Of a stretch of DNA of 28,442 bases, positions 6,825-14,801 are shown one piece after another. The position numbers and the translations under genes are program-made. Every line of letters begins with the position of its first letter. The stretch's first letter is position 1. Under the pieces are notes generated by a model. That model did no database searches, had not been told where the DNA came from, and saw nothing but the letters and a program-made list of their open reading frames with translations. This stretch comes from Collinsella sp. (GTDB taxonomy: Bacteria > Actinomycetota > Coriobacteriia > Coriobacteriales > Coriobacteriaceae). The stretch spans positions 88,772 to 117,213 of the forward strand of contig JAHYYL010000001.1 of NCBI GenBank assembly GCA_019424965.1, read 5' to 3'.

Positions 6825-9353
6825 ATGGCTAAAACACTGGGGACGCCGTGGCAAAAGCTGGGCCACGAGGTGCCGGCTTCCGAGCTCGAGGGCGTCGACC
6901 TGTATTGGCGTGCATCGAATTATCTGTCCGTCGGTCAGATCTACCTTCGCTCTAACCCGCTCATGCGCCCCGACTTCGTCGATGAGAAAACCGGCGAGGT
7001 GCGCGACTTTGGTCGCCCGGACGTTAAGCACCGCCTGGTCGGTCACTGGGGCACGACGCCCGGCATCAACTTCCTGTTCGGTCATGTCAACCGCCTCATC
7101 GCCGATCACAACCAGAACGCGATCTTCTTGATGGGCCCGGGTCACGGTGGTCCCGCTGGCACCGCCCAGTCGTTGCTCGATGGTACCTACCGCGAGATTC
7201 GCCCCGACATTACCAATGACGAGGCCGGCCTGCAGAAGTTCTTCCGCCAGTTTTCCTACCCCGGCGGTATTCCGAGCCATTTTGCGCCCGAGACGCCTGG
7301 CTCCATCCACGAGGGCGGCGAGCTCGGCTACACGCTCAGCCACGCCTACGGTGCCGTCATGGATAACCCGAGCCTGCTGGCCGTGGCTGTGGTGGGCGAC
7401 GGCGAGTCCGAGACCGGTCCGCTCGCGACCTCTTGGCAGTCTAACAAGCTCGTGAACCCGGCAACCGATGGTATCGTTCTGCCGATCCTGCACCTCAACG
7501 GCTACAAGATCGCCAACCCCACCATTCTTGCCCGCGTGTCCGACGAGGAGCTCACCAAGTTCTTTGAGGGCATGGGCTATAAGCCGCATTTCTTTGTCGC
7601 CGGCTTTGACGACGAGAGCCATGCGGGCATTCATGCGCGTTTCGCCGCCCTGTTCGAGCAGGTCTTCGATGAGATCTGCGACATCAAGGCCACCGCTATG
7701 GCTCAGGCCACTGCGGGCGAGACCGTGGTCCGTCCGGCCTATCCCATGATCGTGTTCCGTACGCCCAAGGGTTGGACCTGCCCCAAGCAGATTGATGGCA
7801 AGAAGACCGAGGACTCCTGGCGCGCCCATCAGGTGCCGCTGGCGAGTGCCAAGGACACCCACGAGCACTTCCGCGTGCTGCGCGAGTGGCTGCGCTCCTA
7901 CAAGCCCGAGGAGCTCTTTACGCCCGAGGGCCAGGTGCGCCCCGAGGTGACGGCCTTTATGCCGACCGGCGAGCTGCGTATCGGCGCCAATCCCAACGCG
8001 AACGGCGGCAAGGTACGCCGCGAGCTCGAGCTTCCCGATATTCACGCTCACGAGATCCCCATCGCAAGTAAGGGCCACGGCTGGGGCTCCACCGAGGCCG
8101 CCCGCGTCTTTGGTGAGTACACTGCCGATGTTCTGGCCAAGAACATGGATGATTTCCGCATCTTCGGTCCCGACGAGACCGCGTCCAACCGCCTGCAGGC
8201 TGCCTATAAGGTGACCAAGAAGCAGTGGGATGCCGGTTTCTACGAGGACGACGCCAACGACGAGCTGCTGGCCGGTTCCGGTAAGGTTGTCGAGCAGCTG
8301 TCCGAGCACCAGTGCGAGGGCTTCCTCGAGGCCTACGTGCTCACCGGCCGCTCCGGTGTGTGGAGCTCCTACGAGAGCTTTGTTCACGTGGTCGATTCCA
8401 TGGTCAACCAGCACTGCAAATGGCTCGAAGCAACCAAGCGCGAGATTCCGTGGCGCGCTCCTATCAGCGGCCTCAACATTTTGCTGTCGAGCCATGTCTG
8501 GCGCCAGGACCACAACGGCTTTTCGCACCAGGACCCCGGCTTTATCGACCTGCTGCTCAACAAGGCCAACGACACGCATGTCGTGAATGCTTATTATCCG
8601 GCCGATGCCAATATGGCCCTTGCTGTGGCCGAGCGCGTCTACCAGTCCACCGACTGCGTCAATGCCATCTTCTGTGGCAAGCAGCCCGCCCCCACCTTCC
8701 AGACGGTCGACGAGGCCAAGTCTGAGCTCGCCGAGGGCGTAGCGACCTGGGAGTGGGCATCGACTGCCGACTCGCTCGCCGAGGCCGACGTCGTGGTCGC
8801 TACTTGCGGTGACGTGCCGACGCTCGAGGCACTGGCCGCAACCGATATGCTGCGCGGGCTGGGCATCAAGGTCTGGTTTGTCAACGTGGTCGATCTGCTC
8901 AAGATCCAGAACGTCTGCGAGAACGACCAAGCCATCAGCGATGAGCGCTGGGCTGAGTTGTTTGGTCGCGGCGAGAAGCCCGCGCTCTTCGCATTCCACG
9001 CTTATGCCGGCACGATTCGCCGCCTGATCTGGAACCGTCCCGGTCACGATGCCTTCCGCGTTCACGGCTACGAGGAGAAGGGCTCCACGACCACGCCGTT
9101 TGACATGCTGCGCCTGAACAACATGGACCGCTGGGCCCTGGCCGCCGACGTGCTGCGCATGGTTGACGCCGATAAGTTTGCCGAGCAGATTGATGAGTGG
9201 GAGGCCTTCCGCACCGAGGCCTTTGAGTTCGCGTGCGACGAGGGCTTCGATCACCCGGCCTTTACCGATTGGGTCTGGCCCGACGCCGCAGCCGCAACCG
9301 CTGCCGACGGCGTACTCTCCGCAACCCAAATGACCGCGGGCGACAACGAGTAA
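6825..9353 (+). CDS. xfp: Xylulose-5-phosphate/fructose-6-phosphate phosphoketolase
   Basis: Thiamine-diphosphate enzyme that cleaves xylulose-5-P (and often fructose-6-P) with phosphate to acetyl-phosphate plus glyceraldehyde-3-P or erythrose-4-P. The 842-residue product has the family signatures: YWRASNYLSVGQIYL (27-41), GHWGTTPGINFLFGHVNRLI (73-92), GPGHGGPA (104-111), SYPGGIPSHFAPETPGSIHE (144-163), the ThDP/Mg site beginning GDGESETGP (191-199) and SYESFVHVVDSM in the second half. ATG 6825 has GGAGGG about 10 nt upstream. It is slightly longer than many homologues (about 790-825) owing to an Ala-rich C-terminal tail. Substrate preference cannot be read from sequence. It is probably controlled by the upstream LacI-type protein. 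Confidence 0.97.
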   Translation: MAKTLGTPWQKLGHEVPASELEGVDLYWRASNYLSVGQIYLRSNPLMRPDFVDEKTGEVRDFGRPDVKHRLVGHWGTTPGINFLFGHVNRLIADHNQNAIFLMGPGHGGPAGTAQSLLDGTYREIRPDITNDEAGLQKFFRQFSYPGGIPSHFAPETPGSIHEGGELGYTLSHAYGAVMDNPSLLAVAVVGDGESETGPLATSWQSNKLVNPATDGIVLPILHLNGYKIANPTILARVSDEELTKFFEGMGYKPHFFVAGFDDESHAGIHARFAALFEQVFDEICDIKATAMAQATAGETVVRPAYPMIVFRTPKGWTCPKQIDGKKTEDSWRAHQVPLASAKDTHEHFRVLREWLRSYKPEELFTPEGQVRPEVTAFMPTGELRIGANPNANGGKVRRELELPDIHAHEIPIASKGHGWGSTEAARVFGEYTADVLAKNMDDFRIFGPDETASNRLQAAYKVTKKQWDAGFYEDDANDELLAGSGKVVEQLSEHQCEGFLEAYVLTGRSGVWSSYESFVHVVDSMVNQHCKWLEATKREIPWRAPISGLNILLSSHVWRQDHNGFSHQDPGFIDLLLNKANDTHVVNAYYPADANMALAVAERVYQSTDCVNAIFCGKQPAPTFQTVDEAKSELAEGVATWEWASTADSLAEADVVVATCGDVPTLEALAATDMLRGLGIKVWFVNVVDLLKIQNVCENDQAISDERWAELFGRGEKPALFAFHAYAGTIRRLIWNRPGHDAFRVHGYEEKGSTTTPFDMLRLNNMDRWALAADVLRMVDADKFAEQIDEWEAFRTEAFEFACDEGFDHPAFTDWVWPDAAAATAADGVLSATQMTAGDNE

Positions 9354-9358
9354 CTTTG

Positions 9359-9384
9359 TTACGCGGTTTTACCAAACCGCGTAA
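9359..9384 (+). terminator. Perfect 11-bp hairpin after xfp, no T-tract
   Basis: TTACGCGGTTT (9359-9369) pairs with AAACCGCGTAA (9374-9384) around TACC, starting 6 nt after the xfp stop. No run of T follows, so it may protect the 3' end or act as a poor terminator. It is the first piece of the 404-base region 9354-9757, which also holds a palindrome, an unexplained reading frame and the GntR promoter. Confidence 0.5.
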
Positions 9385-9690
9385 AGGCTCGACGCTGCGC
9401 GGGTTCCAAGCACCCCATCTCGCCGTTCAAACCGTCGCTCGCGTACAGAAGTACGCGTCGCTCCTCTTTCACGGCGACCTGGGGCACTTGGAACCCGCTC
9501 GCTGACTTTTGCTCAACCAGCGGCGAGCGGCAGCTCGGGGGTGCTTGTGCTGGACGGTCTCGCGCTGGGGCCGCCTCCGGGCGGGTTCGCCAAGCGCGAG
9601 GAGCGTTTTGGTTTTTCGCAAGTAAGCGCGGACGAAATCATCGACCAGATTCCCGATCTGCTCAAACATGCAGAGCTCCTATATGTTTAG
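9385..9690 (+). other. Unexplained open frame downstream of xfp, possible gene remnant or short ORF
   Basis: One plus-strand frame is open from 9385 to a TAG at 9688-9690 with no ATG; a GTG at 9541 would give 49 residues. Its latter part reads as plausible protein (VLVLDGLALGPPPGGFAKRE, then DEIIDQIPDLLKHAELLYV), with acidic and amphipathic character. The front half overlaps the concentric palindrome and is Arg/Ser-rich, unlike protein. There is no clear ribosome site. I do not recognise it; it may be part of a dispersed repeat unit rather than an expressed gene. Confidence 0.25.
9397..9500. repeat. Concentric imperfect palindrome of about 100 bp
   Basis: The arms 9401-9410 (GGGTTCCAAG) and 9487-9496 (CTTGGAACCC) are perfect inverted copies. 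The match extends with a few differences over about 28 bases per arm (to CGCCGT at 9426 and ACGGCG at 9471). A second stem, CGCGTAC-AGAA-GTACGCG (9440-9457), has exactly the same centre (9448.5). The arrangement suggests a cruciform or a mobile or extragenic repeat element. Confidence 0.65.
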
Positions 9691-9710
9691 CCCCATTTTC
9701 CCATGTGCGG

Positions 9711-9716
9711 TAGAAT
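9711..9716 (+). promoter_or_regulatory. Candidate -10 element of the GntR-type gene
   Basis: TAGAAT lies 42 nt before the GTG start at 9758; no convincing -35 is seen. No copy of the 10665/10715 operator repeat is present here, so autoregulation is not evident. Confidence 0.3.
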
Positions 9717-9757
9717 GAAGTCATTGAGATCAGGAACGCCGTAAAGGGAGAGTTTTT

Positions 9758-10492
9758 GTGGATGCGCATCTGGATGGGGGCTCTTCCGCCCCGCTGTATC
9801 AACAGGTGCTCGATTTGCTTAAGAGCGATATCGAGCAGGGGACATATCCCGTTGATTCGCAGATCCCAACGGAACTTGAGCTTTCTAAGATGTACGGCGT
9901 GGGAAGGGTCACGGTTCGCCGCGCTATAGAGGGGCTTGTGGACGAGGGGTATCTCACCAAGCGGCAGGGGCGTGGTACGTTTGTGACCGCGACCAAGATA
10001 ATTCGCAAGGTGCATCAGAAGGACGATGTTCAGAGTTTTACCCAAGCATGCGCTGAAAACGGCCAGAAGGCGGGCGCTCGCGTTGTCGCCCGCAGGGTCG
10101 TTGCCGCCGATCGCGACCTCGCTTCTTTCTTGGGCCTGGATGAAGGCTCTGACCTCATCTTGGTCTCACGCGTGCGTACCGCAGACGGCGTGCCGGTCCT
10201 GTTCGAGAACAACTACTATCCTGTCGAGGGATTCGAATTTCTCAAAGATATCAGTCTCTCCAATTGTTCGATATTCGAGACTGTGGGGGAGCGTACGGGC
10301 AGGTATCCCTGTTCGTCCGATCCCTGCAGGTTGGAGATTGCCCGTGCGGGAATCGATACCGCCCGCGAGCTCAAGGTCCCAGTAGGGGAGCCGCTCTTCT
10401 TCATGAACGTGGGCTTTCTCGATTCCAACGGAGAACCCTTCTGCTACGGCAGACAGTACTACGTGGGTTCACGCTACAGCTTCGATATCTAG
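9758..10492 (+). CDS. GntR-family (HutC/UTRA) regulator, probable control of the downstream Amadori operon
   Basis: A 244-residue regulator with an N-terminal GntR winged helix (about 10-78: APLYQQVLDLLKSDIEQG, IPTELELSKMYGVGRVTVRR, GYLTKRQGRGTFV) and a C-terminal UTRA ligand-binding domain (about 95-244, ending FCYGRQYYVGSRYSFDI). The start is GTG 9758, with AGGGAG 7 nt upstream; the out-of-frame ATG at 9762 is not used. UTRA members of this type (FrlR, FraR) sense sugar-phosphate or amino-sugar ligands. It stands alone in front of the 11-gene run with the same orientation, and a duplicated site flanks the next promoter. Target and effector are inferred from context. Confidence 0.9.
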   Translation: MDAHLDGGSSAPLYQQVLDLLKSDIEQGTYPVDSQIPTELELSKMYGVGRVTVRRAIEGLVDEGYLTKRQGRGTFVTATKIIRKVHQKDDVQSFTQACAENGQKAGARVVARRVVAADRDLASFLGLDEGSDLILVSRVRTADGVPVLFENNYYPVEGFEFLKDISLSNCSIFETVGERTGRYPCSSDPCRLEIARAGIDTARELKVPVGEPLFFMNVGFLDSNGEPFCYGRQYYVGSRYSFDI

Positions 10493-10660
10493 CGAGTCCC
10501 GTGGAGGCTGCTCCCGCCTCTTGGAGCCTTGCATCCCTTTATGCATAACCGGAACGCGCGAGGCTTCTCGGGAGCATCCCTTATCGAGCCTCCCTGCCTT
10601 CTTGTGCCGCGCCGCCCTCACCATCGCTGCAACGGGTCCGTTTAGCGCGTAAAAGCAACC
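10493..10660. other. Spacer with several inverted repeats after the GntR-type gene
   Basis: Contains GCTCCCG (10510-10516) inverted as CGGGAGC (10569-10575), the hairpin TGCAT-N6-ATGCA (10530-10545), and GAGGCT (10559-10564) inverted as AGCCTC (10587-10592). No T-run follows. This may be transcription-end structure for the regulator; no open reading frame looks real. Confidence 0.3.
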
Positions 10661-10664
10661 GTTT

Positions 10665-10735
10665 ATAGAACAATCTAATATGTTTCTTGACCGGCACCTT
10701 CATGCAGGTTATACATAGGACAACCTAAGATGTTT
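10665..10735 (+). promoter_or_regulatory. Promoter flanked by a duplicated 21-bp operator candidate
   Basis: TTGACC (10687-10692) and TATACA (10710-10715) are 17 bp apart. A 21-base sequence occurs just upstream of the -35 (10665-10685) and again over the expected start site (10715-10735), identical at 18 of 21 positions and offset by exactly 50 bp. Each copy contains ACA-N8-TGT symmetry. The layout fits repression by the adjacent GntR/UTRA protein. Confidence 0.65.
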
Positions 10736-10788
10736 GCTTATACATGAGGATTAATGGCAAGCATCGTTGTTCTGACAGGAGGTCAAGA

Positions 10789-12252
10789 ATGTCGGATACC
10801 AAAAAGGAGAAGCCCAAGCGCAGATTCCGCCTCCAGCTTCCCCATGTGTACACCATCGCGTTCATGCTGATCGTATTCTTCGCGGTGCTCACATGGGTCG
10901 TTCCATCGGGTCAGTTCGACCGTCAGATCATTCAGACGGCTGCGGGCGAGCGAGAAGTCGCTGTAGCTGGAACGTACCAAGAGGTCGATAAGGTCTACAC
11001 CGATCCGGAGACGGGGGAGACCGTCGATTTGCGACAGGGCATCGATGCCGTTCTGCAGGCTCCCACCCAGGGCATCCAGGCTGCGGCCGATGTCGTCGCG
11101 TTCGTCCTGCTGATCGGCGGATCGTTCGCCATCGTCACCAAGACCAACGCCCTAAACGCCGGTATGAGCCGCGTGATCAAGAAGTTGAAGAACAAGGACA
11201 TCTTGATCATTCCCATCACCATGATCCTGCTCTCGATCTGCGGTTCCACGTTCGGCATGTCCGAGGAGGCGCTGCCGTTCTACGCGATCTTCATCCCCAT
11301 CATGCTGGGCATCGGGTATGACTCCATGACCGCGTTCATCATCTGCTTCCTCGGTCCCAACCTTGGTTACTGCGCATCCACCATCGATCCCTTCAACGTG
11401 CTGATCGCCCAGGGTGTTATCGGCATCGAGGGAAATCCCCAGCTGTGGCTCCGCGCCATCCTGTGGGTCATTTTCACCGCCGCGGGCATTTTCTGGGCCA
11501 TGCGCTACGCGCACCGCGTCAAGCTCAATCCTAAGTCTTCCATCACCTATGAGGATGATAAGCAGAAGCGCATCGAGTTCTCCGTCACCGACGCCTCTGT
11601 CGAAGAGGAGTTCACGCTTCGCCACAAGCTCGTCCTCATTGATTTCGCGGTCGGCATGGGCGTTATCGTGTGGGGCCTCGTTACCCAGGGCTGGTATATG
11701 AACGAGATCTCTATGGTGTTCCTGGCCATGGGCCTTCTCGCTGGCATTCTCGGCGGTTTGGACGAGAAGACCATTGCGGAGGAGTTCGTCCGCGGAATCG
11801 CTGACTTCGCCTACGCAGCCTGCATCATCGGTATCGCCCGCGGCATCCTGGTCGTCGCAGAGGGCGGAATGATCATCGACTCTATTCTTAACGGGCTTGC
11901 CGGACTCCTTGCGGGCGCTCCGTCCTTCATCTATACCACGTTCATGTACATCGTCCTTGGCCTGCTTTCGCTGCTCGTTCCTTCCAGCTCCGGCCTCGCT
12001 GCACTCACCATGCCCGTCATGGGCCCGCTGACCGAGCTTATGGGTCTCAATCCCGAGGCCGCCGTCACCGCTCTGCAGTTCGCGAACCAGACCATCAACA
12101 CCATCAGCCCCGTTGCGGGCATGACCGTCGCGGGTCTCGCCGTAGCGAAGATTTCCTTTGGGCAATGGTGGAAGACCATCTGGAAGTTCTTTATCTTCAT
12201 GGTTCTGTTCGGATTGGTCGCGACTACGATCTCCGGCCTGCTGCCGATGTAG
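10789..12252 (+). CDS. DcuC/YfcC-family membrane transporter
   Basis: A 487-residue polytopic membrane protein of the C4-dicarboxylate anaerobic carrier / YfcC superfamily. A basic cytoplasmic N-terminus (KKEKPKRRFRLQLPHVYTIA) leads into about 11-13 hydrophobic segments. Conserved-looking stretches include GSTFGMSEEALPFY, FLGPNLGYCASTIDPFN, LVPSSSGLAALTMPVMGPL and QFANQTINTISPVAGM, the last two typical of the family's substrate region. ATG 10789 has AGGAGG 6 nt upstream; the in-frame ATG at 10744 lacks one. Salmonella FraA, the fructose-asparagine carrier, belongs to the same broad group, so uptake of an Amadori compound or its amino part is likely. Its stop codon overlaps the ribosome site of the next gene. 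Confidence 0.88.
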   Translation: MSDTKKEKPKRRFRLQLPHVYTIAFMLIVFFAVLTWVVPSGQFDRQIIQTAAGEREVAVAGTYQEVDKVYTDPETGETVDLRQGIDAVLQAPTQGIQAAADVVAFVLLIGGSFAIVTKTNALNAGMSRVIKKLKNKDILIIPITMILLSICGSTFGMSEEALPFYAIFIPIMLGIGYDSMTAFIICFLGPNLGYCASTIDPFNVLIAQGVIGIEGNPQLWLRAILWVIFTAAGIFWAMRYAHRVKLNPKSSITYEDDKQKRIEFSVTDASVEEEFTLRHKLVLIDFAVGMGVIVWGLVTQGWYMNEISMVFLAMGLLAGILGGLDEKTIAEEFVRGIADFAYAACIIGIARGILVVAEGGMIIDSILNGLAGLLAGAPSFIYTTFMYIVLGLLSLLVPSSSGLAALTMPVMGPLTELMGLNPEAAVTALQFANQTINTISPVAGMTVAGLAVAKISFGQWWKTIWKFFIFMVLFGLVATTISGLLPM

Positions 12253-12262
12253 GAGGTGCCCA

Positions 12263-13825
12263 GTGTCTGATCGTTCGCTCGTATTGCTGTCCCGCAGCAT
12301 CTTTACCGGCCTTTCTGATGAACCGATCGACGGATATGTCTCGATTCGCGGTAATCGCATCGAATCCGTGGGTGCCTCTGATCGGGCTGCCGAATATATT
12401 AAGCATGCGGACGAGGTTCGCGACCTTGGCTCCAGAACCGTCATGGCAGGCCTTGTCGACGTGCACACGTTCTTTACCGGCTGGGTGCTTCGTCGCATCG
12501 GCGCCGATCTTATCGATGTGGCCTCGGCAGATGATGTTCTCACCGCGATGTCGAATTGGAAGGAGGAGCGGCCCCAGGCCCCTATGGCGTTGGGCATGAA
12601 CCTTCCAGACGCTCTCATGGGTGACGACCTGGTCGATATGCTGGACGAGAAGTTCTCATCCACGCCTGCCGTCGCCTTTACTGCCGGCGCGGAGACCTGC
12701 GTGCTCAACTCTGCCGCTTCCGAGCGCTACGGGTGCACGCCCGAAGCCTGCTATGCCGAGATGATTTGGCGTCTTATGCGCGACTACCTGCCCCTTCGGG
12801 AGGTTCGTGATGCATATGGCGACTATATGGCCATGCTCAACTCCCGTGGCGTCACCGCCATCAAGGAGATGTGCTTCGACGATTATTACGGGTTTGCGGA
12901 CGAGATGTATCGCCGCGAGCAGGAAGGCGAGCTCACGGTTCGAGTCGACATGATGAGCCAGCCCGTCGGGCGCGGAGCCGATCTTGATTACGCCTGCTCG
13001 GCGCGCAATCGCTTCCAAGGAGACTTCGTCAGGTTCTCCGGCTTCAATCGCATGACCGATCGCGGCGTGTGGTGCGGCCTGGCCGAGATGATCGATCCCT
13101 ACGAGGAGGGGGCCGATGCGGGCGCCGGCGGAAAGACCGTGGTCGAGGAGCCCGAATGGGACCTCATTTCTCGCGAGCTGTCTAAGATCGATGCCCAAGG
13201 ATTCCGTTACTCCCTTCATTGTCAGGGGGATGGGGCCGTTCGCAAGACAATCGACCTGTATGAGCGCCTGCCGCGCGACGAGTCGGGAAGGCTCGCTCGC
13301 AGGCATTCGATTACGGACCTTGAGAACTCCGATCCGATCGATCTGGCGCGCATGGGCGCCATCGGCGGAATCTGTGAGGTCTACCCCCAGATCCTCACCC
13401 TTGATAAGCGCGAGGATTGCCTTTCGACCATGCGCCGCCAGATAGGAGAGAAGAGGCTTTCCCGCAGCTGGAACCGTCGCGCCATGGTGGATAGTGGATG
13501 CGTGCTGTGCTGCGGCACCGACCTCCCCCTTCTTATCCCGCATCTGGGAGATTCGATCTACAGCGCCTGCGGAGGGTATTTCGCCGACGGATTGGACGTC
13601 AACCCGCAAAATACCGTCAGCGTTGCCGAGCTGCTGCGGGCATGGACTGCCGGGGGTTCCTACGATCTGGTTCGCGAGGACGATTTCGGTACGCTCGAGG
13701 CGGGCAAGCTCGCGGACATCTGCGTTCTCGACCGCGATGTGTTTGCGGTAGACCCCAAAGATGCCCGAGACATCCGGGTCTCGCTCACGCTGAGCGATGG
13801 CCGGGTCGTGTACGAAGATTGCTAG
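12263..13825 (+). CDS. YtcJ-type amidohydrolase (Amidohydro_3) with altered metal site
   Basis: A 520-residue amidohydrolase-superfamily protein: N-terminal beta-sandwich piece, TIM barrel, and C-terminal closing strand (FGTLEAGKLADICVLD, 476-490). The start is GTG 12263, six bases after AGGAGG, which overlaps the transporter stop. Expected landmarks are only partly kept. The usual D-x-H-x-H reads DVHTF (66-70), so the second His is Phe. HCQGDGAV keeps His319. The usual RHRIEH reads RHSITD (347-352), replacing that His by Asp. GTD keeps Asp420. It may hydrolyse an amide of the imported compound, or have lost the classical chemistry; the substrate is unknown. It is translationally linked to its neighbours. 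Confidence 0.82.
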   Translation: MSDRSLVLLSRSIFTGLSDEPIDGYVSIRGNRIESVGASDRAAEYIKHADEVRDLGSRTVMAGLVDVHTFFTGWVLRRIGADLIDVASADDVLTAMSNWKEERPQAPMALGMNLPDALMGDDLVDMLDEKFSSTPAVAFTAGAETCVLNSAASERYGCTPEACYAEMIWRLMRDYLPLREVRDAYGDYMAMLNSRGVTAIKEMCFDDYYGFADEMYRREQEGELTVRVDMMSQPVGRGADLDYACSARNRFQGDFVRFSGFNRMTDRGVWCGLAEMIDPYEEGADAGAGGKTVVEEPEWDLISRELSKIDAQGFRYSLHCQGDGAVRKTIDLYERLPRDESGRLARRHSITDLENSDPIDLARMGAIGGICEVYPQILTLDKREDCLSTMRRQIGEKRLSRSWNRRAMVDSGCVLCCGTDLPLLIPHLGDSIYSACGGYFADGLDVNPQNTVSVAELLRAWTAGGSYDLVREDDFGTLEAGKLADICVLDRDVFAVDPKDARDIRVSLTLSDGRVVYEDC

Positions 13826-13833
13826 GAGAGGAG

Positions 13834-14700
13834 ATGCCTAACATGGATTTAAACGCTTCTGTGCCCCGTCTGCATCGCGAGCAGGTCGCCGGCATGAACA
13901 TTCACTACATCATGTGGTCGCTCGATTACTTCCTTGATGTCCAGCAGCGCCTTGGCTTCAAAACCATCGAGCTGTGGGCGGCAGAGCCGCATGTGACGCT
14001 GGACCACACGGGGTATTTCGAGGCCGACGAGCTCCGCCACAAGATCGAGTCCCGCGGCCTCTCCGTGAGCTCCCTGTGCCCGGAGAACGTGGTGTATCCG
14101 TGGCAGTACGCTGCTAGAAAGCCCCTCCACGCGCAGCGGAGCCTTGCGTACTTCAAGCACGGCATCGAGCTCGCCGAGGTGCTCGGCGCCCCGTATATGT
14201 CCATCAACTCCGGTTGGGGCGACTGGGACGAGGACCGCGAGGAGGCTTGGAAGCGCTCTGCCGAGCACTTGGCGATTCTTGCGGACTATGCCGGCGAGCA
14301 CGGCGTGACTCTCTGCATGGAGAGTTTGCGGCCGGAAGAGAGCAACTTGGTGGTTACGCTCGCAGACGCTAGGCGCATGCTCGACCAGGTAGCCAGCCCG
14401 CACCTTACCCCAATGGTGGACACTACCGCTATGGGAGTCGCCGGCGAGAGCCTTGAAGAGTGGTTTGCCGAGTTTGGCGACGGTGCCATAAAGAACATGC
14501 ACTTCATTGATGGCGACCCATACGGCCATCTGGTTTGGGGCGATGGAAAGCACAGCATGGACGATTTCGTACGCGTCCTCAACGCGCATGGGTTCGAGGG
14601 CTATCTTGGCCAGGAGATCACCGATGGAAAGTATTTCGATGATCCTGCCGCCGCGGACCGACGCAACATGGACGCCTTCGAGAAGTATTTTGTCGATTAG
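13834..14700 (+). CDS. frlC: FrlC-like sugar epimerase (xylose-isomerase-like TIM barrel)
   Basis: A 288-residue TIM-barrel protein of the sugar phosphate isomerase/epimerase group. Its closest match by eye is FrlC, which interconverts psicoselysine and fructoselysine: shared features are IELWAAEPH, the CPENVVYPW segment, CMESLRPEESN, MVDTTAM, and the C-terminal GDGAIKNMHFIDGDPYGH with GYLGQEI. The probable metal ligands are Glu163, Asp196, His223 and Glu261. Two starts are possible, ATG 13834 and ATG 13843; the first has AGGAG 5 nt upstream, the second has GGAG 9 nt upstream. The gap to the amidohydrolase is 8 bases. It probably lets C3-epimeric Amadori compounds enter the pathway. Confidence 0.84.
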   Translation: MPNMDLNASVPRLHREQVAGMNIHYIMWSLDYFLDVQQRLGFKTIELWAAEPHVTLDHTGYFEADELRHKIESRGLSVSSLCPENVVYPWQYAARKPLHAQRSLAYFKHGIELAEVLGAPYMSINSGWGDWDEDREEAWKRSAEHLAILADYAGEHGVTLCMESLRPEESNLVVTLADARRMLDQVASPHLTPMVDTTAMGVAGESLEEWFAEFGDGAIKNMHFIDGDPYGHLVWGDGKHSMDDFVRVLNAHGFEGYLGQEITDGKYFDDPAAADRRNMDAFEKYFVD

Positions 14701-14780
14701 CGCGTAGCTCCCCATTCGCGCGGGGCGATCAACACGCGCGACGTGAAGACTTGTAGTAAACGCTGGCGGACTCGTCCGCC
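14701..14780 (+). other. Intercistronic hairpins before the deglycase gene
   Basis: Two stems: CGCGT (14701-14705) with ACGCG (14734-14738), enclosing CCCC/GGGG, and GGCGGA-CTCG-TCCGCC (14765-14780). Neither has a T-tract, so they probably shape mRNA processing or stability rather than end transcription. Confidence 0.45.
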
Positions 14781-14801
14781 GTATCGAAAGGAAGAACAAC
14801 A

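Noticed and set aside
6765..9329. An 854-codon open frame on the minus strand across xfp
   Set aside because: It is antisense to a clear phosphoketolase, has low-complexity Val/Gly/Leu/His composition and no family motif; it arises from GC-rich codon bias.
9469..9669. A 66-codon minus-strand open frame after xfp
   Set aside because: It overlaps the palindrome, is Arg/Lys-rich and lacks a ribosome site.
11152..12708. A 518-codon minus-strand open frame over the transporter and amidohydrolase genes
   Set aside because: It spans two real genes antisense and has composition typical of a shadow.
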